Source: Hofstenia miamia (taxonomy: Eukaryota > Xenacoelomorpha > Acoela > Hofsteniidae). From it: DNA of 64,000 nucleotides. Positions 23,148 to 33,500 of the stretch are shown in pieces (position 1 is the first letter of the stretch; every line of letters begins with the position of its first letter). The notes under the pieces were generated by a model that was not told the origin of the DNA, ran no database searches, and saw only the letters and a list, made by a program, of their open reading frames with translations. A program made the position numbers and the translations under genes. The DNA is taken from the NCBI GenBank assembly GCA_900660155.1, contig CABFPE010000149.1, positions 301,942 to 365,941 on the forward strand, in the 5' to 3' direction.

Positions 23148-24506
23148 ATGACTTATTACGAAGGCTATGGGGATGTTCTCTCCAACTTACTACAGCAATG
23201 CAAAAAATATGATACCATTAATTTGGTCATTTTCGATCTTAACGGAATTCCAAAAATAAAGTCAGTTCCTGGAAGCGTTATCCACAGAGTCTTGAAAGAA
23301 GAAGGAGGTCTTGGCATATATGCTGGATTGTACGCCATTGGAAGCGATGCTTCCGCTTATTTCCCTGAAATTATTAAAAAGCATGGATTAGGTGATGCAA
23401 TGATCATTCCACAAAATGTACCAGCTTATGAAAACACTTGGTGTACAGCAGCAGTTGAATGTAAAGAAAAGGTTCTAGATGTAATTTGTGATCTTTATTG
23501 GAAAGACAAATCTGAAATTTCTCACTCGCCAAGGCATCTTGCTAACAGGCTAATAAATGAGTTAGGCAGAAGAAATATAAAAATCTATTCTGCTTTGGAA
23601 TATGAATTTACTGTGTATGAGAGCGATGAAATTACATTCCCTTGGAAGAGCAAACAGGCCTACTCAAATTTTGTTGGCCGCAAACTTCAAAAGCCACTTT
23701 ATGAACTGAGAAAAAGCATGGAAGCCTCAAATTTACCAGCCAGAACGATTAATATAGAATATGGCAGAGGACAAATGGAAGTAACATTGTTTCCTAAATT
23801 CGGGATTGCAGCAGCCGATGATGCACTTGTATTTAAGCAATCAGTAATAGAAACGTTTGCATTGAATAACTACAAGGCTACATTTATGAGCAAAAGCAGT
23901 GAATTAGCGTCTACCAATAGCGGTCACTACAACTTTTCTTTGTGGTCTAAAGAAACAGGTAAAAATCTCTTCTATGACCCTAATAGTGAAGACAAGCTAT
24001 CTGAACTTGCTCATCAATTCATTGGCGGAATATTAACCCATGCTAAGGCCTTAACAGCCTTTTTTGACCCCACTGTTAATTGCTACAGACGTTTAAAACC
24101 TGATACAATGGCTCCTTACACTGTAAGCTGGAACTACAGCTCAAGATTTGTTTACTTAAGAGCAAAAACTGATGCTGAATCTTCAACGTATCTGGAAGTT
24201 AGAGCACCAAGTGGTGCATGCAATCCCTATATTGTTTTATGCGCTGTAATTGCGGCTGGGCTGGATGGAGTTGATAGGAATATCAAAGTACCTCCGACAA
24301 TGGGTGATGTTCAAGGCTGTGAGCGCCTCCCAAGCACTTTAAGTGAAGCTCTGGGTATTCTTAGATCCGATACTCATCTCATCAATAAACTAGGCAAAGA
24401 TTTCGTTGACCATTTCATTGAATTCAAGGAAACTCTTGAAGTAAAAGTTTTGGAGGGCCTCGATAGTTTCGAAAAAGAACGTGAAATGTATATGGAAATA
24501 CAGTAA
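23148..24506 (+). CDS. glutamine synthetase I-type protein, lengsin-like
   Basis: A complete intronless 452-codon ORF; the ATG follows a short CAAG leader. It is collinear with bacterial-type GS-I and animal lengsin. The N-terminal beta-grasp covers about residues 15-100 and the catalytic barrel about 125-450. Ligand residues equivalent to those of GS-I are present: E151 and E153 (ALEYEF), E204 and E211 (EYGRGQMEV), H260 (NSGHYNFSLW), R315 (NCYRRL), R333, R338, E350 and R352 (LEVRAP). The flap Glu that in GS-I closes the site and helps deprotonate ammonium (E327) falls at M321 (KPDTMAPY), so ordinary glutamine synthesis is doubtful. The adenylylation Tyr loop is not evident. Known lengsins are reported without GS activity, and some relatives ligate other amines. 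No AATAAA is close behind; ATTAAA at 24710 is a possible signal. The lack of introns beside an intron-rich gene suggests an old retrocopy or transfer. Confidence 0.9.
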   Translation: MTYYEGYGDVLSNLLQQCKKYDTINLVIFDLNGIPKIKSVPGSVIHRVLKEEGGLGIYAGLYAIGSDASAYFPEIIKKHGLGDAMIIPQNVPAYENTWCTAAVECKEKVLDVICDLYWKDKSEISHSPRHLANRLINELGRRNIKIYSALEYEFTVYESDEITFPWKSKQAYSNFVGRKLQKPLYELRKSMEASNLPARTINIEYGRGQMEVTLFPKFGIAAADDALVFKQSVIETFALNNYKATFMSKSSELASTNSGHYNFSLWSKETGKNLFYDPNSEDKLSELAHQFIGGILTHAKALTAFFDPTVNCYRRLKPDTMAPYTVSWNYSSRFVYLRAKTDAESSTYLEVRAPSGACNPYIVLCAVIAAGLDGVDRNIKVPPTMGDVQGCERLPSTLSEALGILRSDTHLINKLGKDFVDHFIEFKETLEVKVLEGLDSFEKEREMYMEIQ

Positions 24507-26160
24507 AAGTCTCTATGTCCAAATATTTCAATTTTGTATTTAAATATTTATGATCAATCATGTACTTCATAAAGCTTTTGTAATAATTACATGAGTTAAA
24601 ACTAAATCTTAGTATTCATCTTGTATTAAGCCAAATTTTAAAAACATTTTTTAATTTATTGCTAGAATAATGCAAAATGTTTTTTTATAAAAATATAAAA
24701 ACAAAAAATATTAAAAAAATTTACGCTTTCCACAGCTGTCACAATAATCTGAAATGCTGATATTATCTATGAGAAAAGTAATTTCACTTATAGTTCTAAT
24801 GTGATTAGTACCTAGATTCCATTCAGTTTTGTATATTGTGTTTCCACAGTTCAAACATTTGTCTTTGGTTTCAAGTTAATCACTTTTTTAAACTATTTAA
24901 ATGTTTAAATTCTGGATGTTGGAGTAACAGTAATCATTGCAGAGAATAACGTTTAAAATTTTCAAAATTGATTTGTTGGAATCCGATCACCAATTTTCAT
25001 AACAGGTATCTTAGATCTAAGATAGGATAGCCTTTCAGGTTCAGAGCTACATTTAGTAAGAATAAATCATAGTTGAATTGTTAAATTAATCACGGCTTTT
25101 CGGAAAAGTTGAGATAAATTCTTACGCTGATTTGCAAATCATTTGTATTTGAAAATTAACGATAAATGGTCTACCCTAGAAGCCATATTGTGTTATCTAA
25201 GATGGTGCTGTGAATTCAAAATTTCTTTGTGACAAGGTATCAAAACCTATATGTTTTCAGTGAATTTTTATGTGTAGGTTCATTTGATTAGAGTTGAGAG
25301 GCTCATAGCCTCAATTTCACGCAACAAAATGGATTGCGCAACATTTTCTCTTCTTGCATTCTTTTTTAGACAGAACAAGTTGATTAAATTTATAATATTG
25401 AGCACTTTATCTCCTTCATATTTACTGAGATCTGATTAAAATTCCAATGCTACAATTAGAACATGTGAAATTTTTTTGTCACTATAGCAGTTACAATATA
25501 AAAGCATATTGCGGTATAACAGATTCTACTGAATACTTAACTTTGTGTATTTTACTTAGAGATTGCAGAAATCTTTTTTATATGCCAAAAAATAATCATA
25601 GGCATGTCTTCAATGCCTGTGAAAAAATTAATTAAATATTTTTTTATATTTTAATGTGTTATCAATTACACATCATCTTAACGTTTAAGCAATAATTGTT
25701 GACCTGTTATTGGTACAAGTTATTTTCATTTAGAGGTTATAATTTTTAGACAGCCTGTTAATTGTATATATTATGAGAAGACCTCTTTTAAGACAAAGTT
25801 CATTGATAAAAAGTGGTAGTTAAGAATGATCTTGCCCGGTCAAATTTCCCATTTATAAGCAATGTTTGCACTTAAAGTTATGGTATGTATCTTTTACAGA
25901 ATTTTGTTCTAATAAATTATGTTATACACAATAATTAAGCAAGGCTTATGAAAAACTATTTACAAGTTATACGTGATGTTGTTACGCGATTATGGATAAT
26001 ATAACGAGCCACAACCGGGTTCTATTTATAAAAATGAGCATTGGACATTAATGTTTGGATTCGAAGCATCAACTAACCAATATGCAAATTTGTGGATGTA
26101 ATGCTATGCAAAATATATTTTTTGAATGAACTTACGCTGAAACTAAGATTTCCATAATGT
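24507..26160. other. AT-rich 3' flank, nothing recognised
   Basis: Possible 3' UTR to about 24735, then AT-rich DNA without supported structure. Confidence 0.4.
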
Positions 26161-26283
26161 GTTAATTGTTTCTACAGAAATGTTGCAACAACATACGCTC
26201 TCGTAAAAGCCGTAAAACTCAAGTTACTACTGGTCGTGAGTCGCTATTTTATAATTCGACTACTTAAAATTAAACATTAAAGA

Positions 26284-26421
26284 AATGGGACATGCAGTTA
26301 TAATGAGTGAACAGCATAGAAGAAATGATAGTGTCAGTGACGATGCAAATAATAAACTTTCAAATGTTGAAGAAGGCAGCCTCAGCCGCAAAAACCCACT
26401 ACTTATTTTTTCAAAAAAATA
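26284..26421 (+). other. unrecognised short coding-like ORF
   Basis: A 45-codon frame begins MGHAVIMSEQHRRNDSVSDD, with a polar, coding-like composition unusual for this AT-rich setting. It ends about 50 bases before repeat family B copy 2. It could be a 5' exon cut by that insertion. No domain is recognised. Confidence 0.22.
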
Positions 26422-26472
26422 GTATTTCTAAGACCCCTTTTTCAAGAGAGTTTCTAGAAATATCAAACTTTA

Positions 26473-27199
26473 TAATTATAGAATTACTTGGATTTACACA
26501 AAATTTCTTGTATATGTATACTTTAAATCATATAAATAATTTTGCCCACTACAAATTTAAGTTGTCTACTATTTTCATTTATATAAGAATTTTATAATGA
26601 ATATAAGAATGTAAAAATTCAAAGGGATTTAATGCATTTCAAATAGTTCTAATTCAGTACGGAAATGTGCATTAATTTTTTTAATACTTATTTTTTTCGT
26701 CATGAGGATGGCACTAAAAGACGCAGTTAGGCACGAAATTTAAAAAAAACTTCACTTCAAGCACGAGCCTGTCAGGCAGATGTGTAAAACAATAAAGGGC
26801 TAAGGGCAATACTTGCCATACCATACTACAAAATAATGGTATGGACTGGATTTTAATATGGAAATTATTTATGGAAATTGGAACCATATTTCTCGTAATG
26901 TTTTTTAGCCGTAAAAACCCATTGAAAATACCATTTTGCGCCTGTAAAATGTCTTACCTAAAATTAAACTACTGATCAGCCTGACTCATTGCTCACATTG
27001 GTCACACACAATACCGATTGAATACGTAATTTCTTTGTATTTATTTGTAAATTCAGTCACGCAACAAAAAATTAATTCCTATTTTAAAATAAAAATCAAT
27101 CACTTTTTTAAAGACGATGTTCATATAATGAAATTATTTATTTCTTTAGAAGTGCACCACCATTCATATAAATAGAAATGCTCAAAATGAGGCGATAAA
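26473..27199 (+). repeat. dispersed repeat family B, copy 2
   Basis: Same order of blocks as 16865-17629, from TATAGAATTACTTGG to AATGAGGCGATAAA, with a few deletions (for example a short loss near 26730). Both copies end at the same motif on the right, which suggests a true element boundary. Confidence 0.75.
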
Positions 27200-27578
27200 T
27201 TTTGCTTTGTCGAACTGCCAAAATTACAGCAGTTTACGATAAACTGGAATTGAAAGAGGTCAGAATTGAAATTGTAAACTGAAATAAACTATTCCAATAC
27301 AGTGACACATTAACCTGTCAAATGCATAAAGCGAATTAGAATGATTAACATCACATAAAATTTGCTTCAACAATTTTTGAAAATCTTTCAAATTTGTTGT
27401 GGGGTTCTTTCCAATATTATAAAAATACAGGCGTTCAAACATTCTATAGTTTCATGTTGATATCAGTAGTTCCAGAACAAATTGGAAGCAATACGGCACA
27501 TGCAAAAAAACTCACTTAATAGCAAATGAGAGATTACAGCAGGAAAAATATAATTATCGTAGAACCGCGGGGCCTCAA

Positions 27579-27836
27579 GTGGTAAGGTTCAATGATCAAC
27601 ACTTTTACCAAGTGCCAACACAATTCTATGAACGTTTTCAAAGATGCGGCTCAAAAATGAAATTATTTATTTCAAATTTGATTAAGGAAAGACTTAGCAA
27701 AATAGTTTACAAACACACAAGGGCAAGCTATTATAATTTTTTACTTAAAATATCAGGCTGTTCCGGGGGACCCATGATTTCATGGGATTTGGTGGGAATA
27801 CATGGGAATTTGTATGGGTTTTGTATAACTTTCTAA
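27579..27836 (+). other. unrecognised 85-codon ORF with SGGP...GIHG motif
   Basis: The C-terminal part CSGGPMISWDLVGIHGNLYG resembles the serine-nucleophile region of trypsin-like peptidases (SGGP, then a hydrophobic strand and GIHG). The His/Asp part of such a domain is not seen upstream, so this is at most a fragment. Composition upstream of the motif is Lys-rich and undiagnostic. Confidence 0.25.
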
Positions 27837-27967
27837 TTTCTCATACGACACTCAAGGGATTCTTTGACAAAATTTAAAAGGCTGGTGCAAACCTCGTTTA
27901 CTATATTCAGCTAAAGGCTATGATTGGTCAGAAGTTGTCGCCACACTGTGGTAGCAAACTAGCAGTT

Positions 27968-29462
27968 TGTGCAGCTTTTCTTTAAGCAATTAACTTGTCG
28001 ACCAAAANATAAAACTTTTAATGAATTCCTAAGTCTTTGACAAATTTAAGAGAGGCGAAATGGAGAAATTTTGTAAATTTCGAAAAAGCGTTGGGTATTT
28101 ATATTACGTTTGCAAATCAAATATTATAAGCCGAAACCAAACCGAACTGAATCAAACCTAACCTTTTATAATTCCAATCACAATTTAGCCATTATTTATG
28201 TTGTAGTAATTCATGAAACAAAGCGCTCTTAAAGATAAGGACGAATATTGAAAATTTCAGTGCATGTTATCTAACACCCTCCGATGTGTATTCTCATGTG
28301 TTAGAGCAGAGGTGAAGCTTAGCAGCTGTGGATTCCTAAAATGTTATACTAGCGGTGGACTCCTTACTTGTTTCTGCAGATGTTGTTGTAGAGGGTGGAT
28401 TCGTCGATTATTCTCGTAGAATTTTCCAGTTATTCGACGGTAGTTGTAGANTGTGCAGCTTTTCTTTAAGCAATTAACTTGTCGACCAAAACTGAACAAA
28501 TCACATCGGAAGTAAAAGAACTCAGCTGCTATTCAAACCTGGTGCAATGAGTGGGGTATTTTCAAAGCGATTATTCAAGAAACTGTAGTTGAGTATGCTA
28601 AAGATTTATTACTTTCAATCAATGGGATAACCTCATCAACGTCTTCTAACAGTGGAATTCGCAGGAACGTGGCCACGTTGACGATTTTGCTGCATACTTT
28701 TTGGAACTGGATATTCAGCGCCCATGTACACGCACACCCATAGAGACTGAAATCGCAAAGTTTGAAATTACCAGGGCACCTCTCAAGGATCCTGTATGTT
28801 TCTGGCGACATCAACGTCTTCTAACAGTGGAATTCGCGCTGTTGCAAAATGTGTTTTTTCAATTGCTCTAAGTTCTGCAATTGTTGAGAGGATGTTTTCT
28901 ACAACTGTGCTCATACTTTCCAAGTTGCGGAAAGGCACGTTGCCCTGAAACAGCTATCAATGCAATTTATAGAAAGTTCTGGAGTAAAAAAAAATATGTG
29001 CGAGGAACCAATCTCTCTCAATATATTCGACATATCTAAAAAAAACATCTCTCCAAAGCTGGAAAAAAAATAGAGAGATATTTTATATATGTAAAAAAAG
29101 TGGGGTGTTTATATATCGTTTGTAAATAAAATATATTATACCGAAACAAAACAGAACTGAATCAAACATAACCTTTTTTATATCCAATCACACATTATCC
29201 ATTATTTATGTTTTATTAATTCATGAAACAAAGAGCGCTCTAAGATAAAGACGAATATATAAAAAATCTGTGCGTGTTTTCTATCACACTCCCATGTGTG
29301 TTTTCTCGTGTGTGAGAGGAGAGGAGGCTTAGCAGCTGTGTGTTCCTCTAAAATGTTATACTAGCGGTGGACTCCTTACTTGTTTCTGCAGATGTTGTTG
29401 TAGAGGGTGGATTCGTCGATTATTCTCGTAGAATTTTCCAGTTATTCGACGGTAGTTGTAGA
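27968..29462. other. region of duplicated flanks around single-N joins
   Basis: A 40-bp stretch at 27968-28007, ending CTTGTCGACCAAAA, is repeated at 28453-28492. Block 28092-28451 is repeated at 29105-29462, diverged on its left and nearly identical over its last 150 bp. Single Ns sit at 28008 and 28452, exactly where the repeats break. The order of blocks is therefore uncertain: it may be two element copies, two haplotypes or a misjoin. Confidence 0.7.
28520..28975 (+). pseudogene. hAT transposase C-terminal fragment
   Basis: The frame containing VAKCVFSIALSSAIVERMFS (about 28842-28900) matches the hATC dimerisation motif of hAT transposases (short hydrophobic stretch, S-A-x-x-ER-x-FS). 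A piece upstream, LELDIQRPCTRTPIETEIAK (about 28700-28760), is in the place of the preceding linker. A 28-bp segment (ATCAACGTCTTCTAACAGTG and onward) occurs at both 28635 and 28811, so the coding frame is scrambled. It is broken and N-terminally missing. Confidence 0.6.
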
Positions 29463-31440
29463 ATAAAACTTCAACTTTATTCCTCCTTTGGTTTTTTTGA
29501 TCCCCATATAATGCTGTGATGTCTATTGGCGAAAATCAAGCTTTATATGTCCACAAAATTTTCCAAAATCATTCACTACCAGGAGAAAGTAAAAATATGC
29601 ACACTCTGTTCTTAGCTCGTTTCATCATGTATGATAGGTTGGCTAATGTTTAAGTGATAAGGATACAACTAGAGACTTTGGCACATAATTCTGTGTAAAG
29701 ATCACTGGTTATTCCTAAGCTAAATCAATTTTCTTTTCATGACTTCGAGGGTATTTATTACTAATGACAAAAGTTGGTCCAATTAGTAGGAGGTTCACTT
29801 TTTATTGATCAAGGATTGATCCAGGGCTTCAAATTTGGAATTCAAGCTGTTAATTATGGTGAAATGCATAATTTGTTTTGCATGCACTTCAATTCGCATT
29901 TTCAAGAAACAAAAACCTTTCGTAATATACGGAATATACAAATAATAAAAATCACTGACTCATCATATATATAAATTTTCACTGCAATAAGATCATGGTG
30001 GTTAAATTTAAATCATTAAGTAAAGGGAACAATAGCTGGATTTAAGGCTATAATTCATCTTTAGCAAAACTTCTAGGAATGATTGAGAAAATTTATGGTT
30101 AATCTTGGAACTAATTTTGAAACATTAACATCATTAGGATAGGTTGCGTAAAATGATTGCAACAATGTGTATTTTTCTAATTTATTGTTGAACTCTGCAA
30201 AGACGGAAAAATTAACTTAAAATTAATTGTATTAAAATTTCACGAACTCAAAAATAATTTAGAATTTCATACATTGTCCATGATTTAGTATTGACCATTG
30301 TTTCTATTTAGGAGTTAGCCCCATTAATTGTAACAAAGAACCTTGTAGTTTTCGATATATTTATTAGAAATGCATTAGGATCTTTCAACTTGATTCTACA
30401 CCTCTATAAATGATGACACTAGATTTCTATCATTGCCAAGATTTTTTTCTGCATTATTACACATTATTCTATTAAATCAAATCATTGCTTTCTAGATGAC
30501 TACGATCAAATTCTTTCTTTTAGAATTATGCCCCAATTTCTTCCAATATACGATTATTTTGTATATTGGTGCAAGAGGTCCTTCAATCACCTTGCATAAT
30601 TTTCTACAATCCATTTCTTGATAAAACTTAACTCTAAGTTTATATTTTGCGCTTAAACTTTATTTATGGTTATCCTACAAATAAATTTTATTGACAGGAA
30701 AAGCTCAAATTTGGTTTCGCAAAAGTCAATTTAGTTTCAAACTTCACCAACTTTAATTGCATATTAAGTTAAAGTTGTTTGACTAAACTTCATCATTTTT
30801 GTTTAGGGCTGATGCGAAGTTCACTTTACCGTTTTTCAATAAAGTTTTGCTCAAACTGAAGATGGATATTTTGGGAAAAGAGCTCAATACTATAAGCAAC
30901 TTTCTAAAAATGTGTCTCTCATTTTCCTTACTTCAAGTTTACAGATTATGTCAATACATCAAGCAATCTCTCAGATCCCGTTTGCTTGTAATTAACGCTT
31001 ATTATGAGATTTTGGTTCAACTGAAATATTTTGATACAAATTTAAGAAGAAAATTTAGAAAATGAGAAACATTTTGTTTACTAATGCTTTAAGTGCCCTT
31101 TTCCTATTAAACTACAAAATACTAAAATAGGATAAAATATTTAGAACTGCTGTGGTACTTTTGGCTCATTCTCCAAGAACTAATATTAATTGAAAGCTTG
31201 TTATAAGAAAGACTATTTACTTTGTACATTTTATTATTTAGCTTGTATTGATATCTTTCCTTTGAAACATATTTGTTGAAAATTTCATGAAGGAATACGA
31301 TATCTAATTCTTTTGAAAACTTAATGAATTCAACGTCTGACTGACGTATCTATTCTTTAATATAGTAAGGTGGCCAAATTTTGTCAAAATTTGGTTTATT
31401 TTGAGAGAAAAGAATTTTTCTTCCAAATATCCTATTCTTA

Positions 31441-31442
<2 letters not shown>

Positions 31443-31474
<32 letters not shown>
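31443..31474. repeat. (TA)n microsatellite
   Basis: About 32 bases of AT dinucleotides. Confidence 0.9.
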
Positions 31475-31476
<2 letters not shown>

Positions 31477-31841
31477 CGATATAAGATATTACATTATTTA
31501 AAATTTATTAAATTATTGCATTTTCAAAATAGTAGTATCAAAAGGACTTTTAATATTTACTACCTTGGAAGATTGCCTGAATAAAACAGAAATTTAGAAT
31601 TTGATATTTTAATTTAAATCCTATTTTTCCCAACACTGTATTTAGGAAGACGAACTGCTTTCAGGTCGGGCAGAGTCCGCAGTTCTGCGTTACCTACATA
31701 AAGTATTGTTATTATATTCCGAACGTTTGCAGTATTAAAATTATTTAAACGCAGGGAGCAGTAAATTGTGTAGGGAAGACAGACGGAGGCGAATCACCAA
31801 GACTTGGCAAGATAATCATAATCTTTTCAATTTACTGATTC

Positions 31842-31876
<35 letters not shown>
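31842..31876. repeat. (TA)n microsatellite
   Basis: About 34 bases of TA dinucleotides. Confidence 0.9.
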
Positions 31877-31880
<4 letters not shown>

Positions 31881-32935
31881 GTCAAAATTGCATTTTTTCA
31901 AATTCTTAATTTCGATCCCATCCAGTTAGTGGAACTTTTATGCGTAGACTATGAATTTGACCTTTATTTAGTTCTGTGTTAGATAAAACCATTGACTTTT
32001 TTCTTTTTTAAATATTCAGATATTTATTTAGACTGGTTTATTGAAAATTTGCATTCACAAATGAACAAACATATAAACTTGATTTTGCAGTTTTATAATC
32101 TAAATAGACTTTTAGAGAATGTTCTAAATTCACTACTGGTTTTGAATGATTAATTTTTTCAAATGCTAAGTGAAATAATATGCTTTAGCTTATTTTTATT
32201 ACCACTTTATTCATGTTTCCCAATGATATTTTGAGTTATTTGCATACATAGGAACAACTATTTAAGTGATCCCAATAGATGCTTGTACCAACACCTAACC
32301 ATGGGTTAGCCCAATAATTCAAAATGAACCAATTTGCTTCAATTGCAGCAGGCTATGCAGTATCCCTTTTTTCAGGAAATAAGCAGAAAATGGCTTTTCT
32401 GTTCCATCTTGCATTGATAACTGTGTATGGATTATTTGGCAAATTTATTTTTCAACTTATTTCCCCATGTCCAAACCAAAATACAAATCAGATTTACTTA
32501 TTTTTTAAGAGAAGATTGTATTCATTTCGCCATTCTTTATTAAATGGACACCTGTTAATTTCAGGGTAATTTCTTGTTTTTGAACTTTCAGTAATTTTGT
32601 AAGACAAATTGCATTTGTATATTAGGTAATAGTGGAGTGTTTTTCACAAATAATTTGATTACTTTTACCGTCAGCAATAGTGAAGGCTTTGCTATGAATT
32701 ACAATACTTCAGTAAAATCTGCATTTCCATAAATTCTTCCGGTAGGTGGACAAAAAGACACAGTAAAGTCATTCTCTTGAAAATTAGACTAAGTATTATA
32801 TTAAAATTTTCATCCATTTTTTGCGTTTTAATCAAAATTGATAAATTTTTTAACAAACTTCTTTGATGTGCAAAAACAATTCGTTTTCTTGCATATCATT
32901 TAATAAAACAATTTATTTTTTTCGGAGAACATTAA

Positions 32936-33500
32936 CTAGGGTAGGGCCCATACCCATGCCCGGTCCGTATCCCAAGCCCGTTATGCGCGTAACTAAATGT
33001 TACTCAAATATAATAGCCTGAAACAACAACAAGGCCTTCAAGTGTGCTATTGTACATGAATACTTAAACCGTAATAACAAGGATCAATGAAGTAACAGCT
33101 AAAACCAAATTAAGCACTTTTGGTAACATTACGGGGAAGTTAATTTTACAATTATAGAGTCATAGTGAATTTCCGTTTCCAGCATATTTATCATCAAGTT
33201 TTGTCAATTCATTGACAAGTCCTGCATCAAACCTCATAACAATAATTACCAACACATCAAACTGTTTGAAAATAATTTAAGTAAACACTACACTGCACTG
33301 CTCGGATGACATTGTATAATAAGTATATTACATTAATTCCATGCAAATGATATGTAAGTTAACTACTTGCGCTTCTTACATTACAAAAATCTATTTTTTT
33401 TAGTAAATCAATTTCTTTTTATTAACATTGAAACTTAATTTCATAATTTTTAGATATTTTCATATTTGAAAACCTTTTTGAATTCAATAATTATATATAG
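32936..33500 (+). repeat. dispersed repeat family A, copy 2
   Basis: Aligns along its length with 4833-5393: head ACTAGGGTAGGGCCC, body ATTTATCATCAAGTTTTG and TTCATTGACAAGTCCTGCAT, tail AACCTTTTTGAATTCAA. Both copies begin and end at the same bases, so these are likely the element boundaries. Confidence 0.75.

Larger units (their letters stand above)
29463..32933. other. AT-rich intergenic, nothing recognised
   Basis: Contains (TA)n at 31443-31474 and 31842-31876. The interval 31640-31820 between them is GC-richer but has no recognised content. Frames at 29774, 30799 and 32324 look like chance openings. Confidence 0.4.

Noticed and set aside
28575-28814. 79-codon minus-strand frame
   Set aside because: Opposite to the hAT fragment. 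The + strand shows a recognisable hATC motif and the minus frame does not.
28092-29462. Paired 360-bp direct repeats as long terminal repeats of a retroelement
   Set aside because: The interior holds a hAT DNA-transposase motif and no retroelement coding. The breaks coincide with single Ns, so assembly duplication or two DNA-element ends explains it better.
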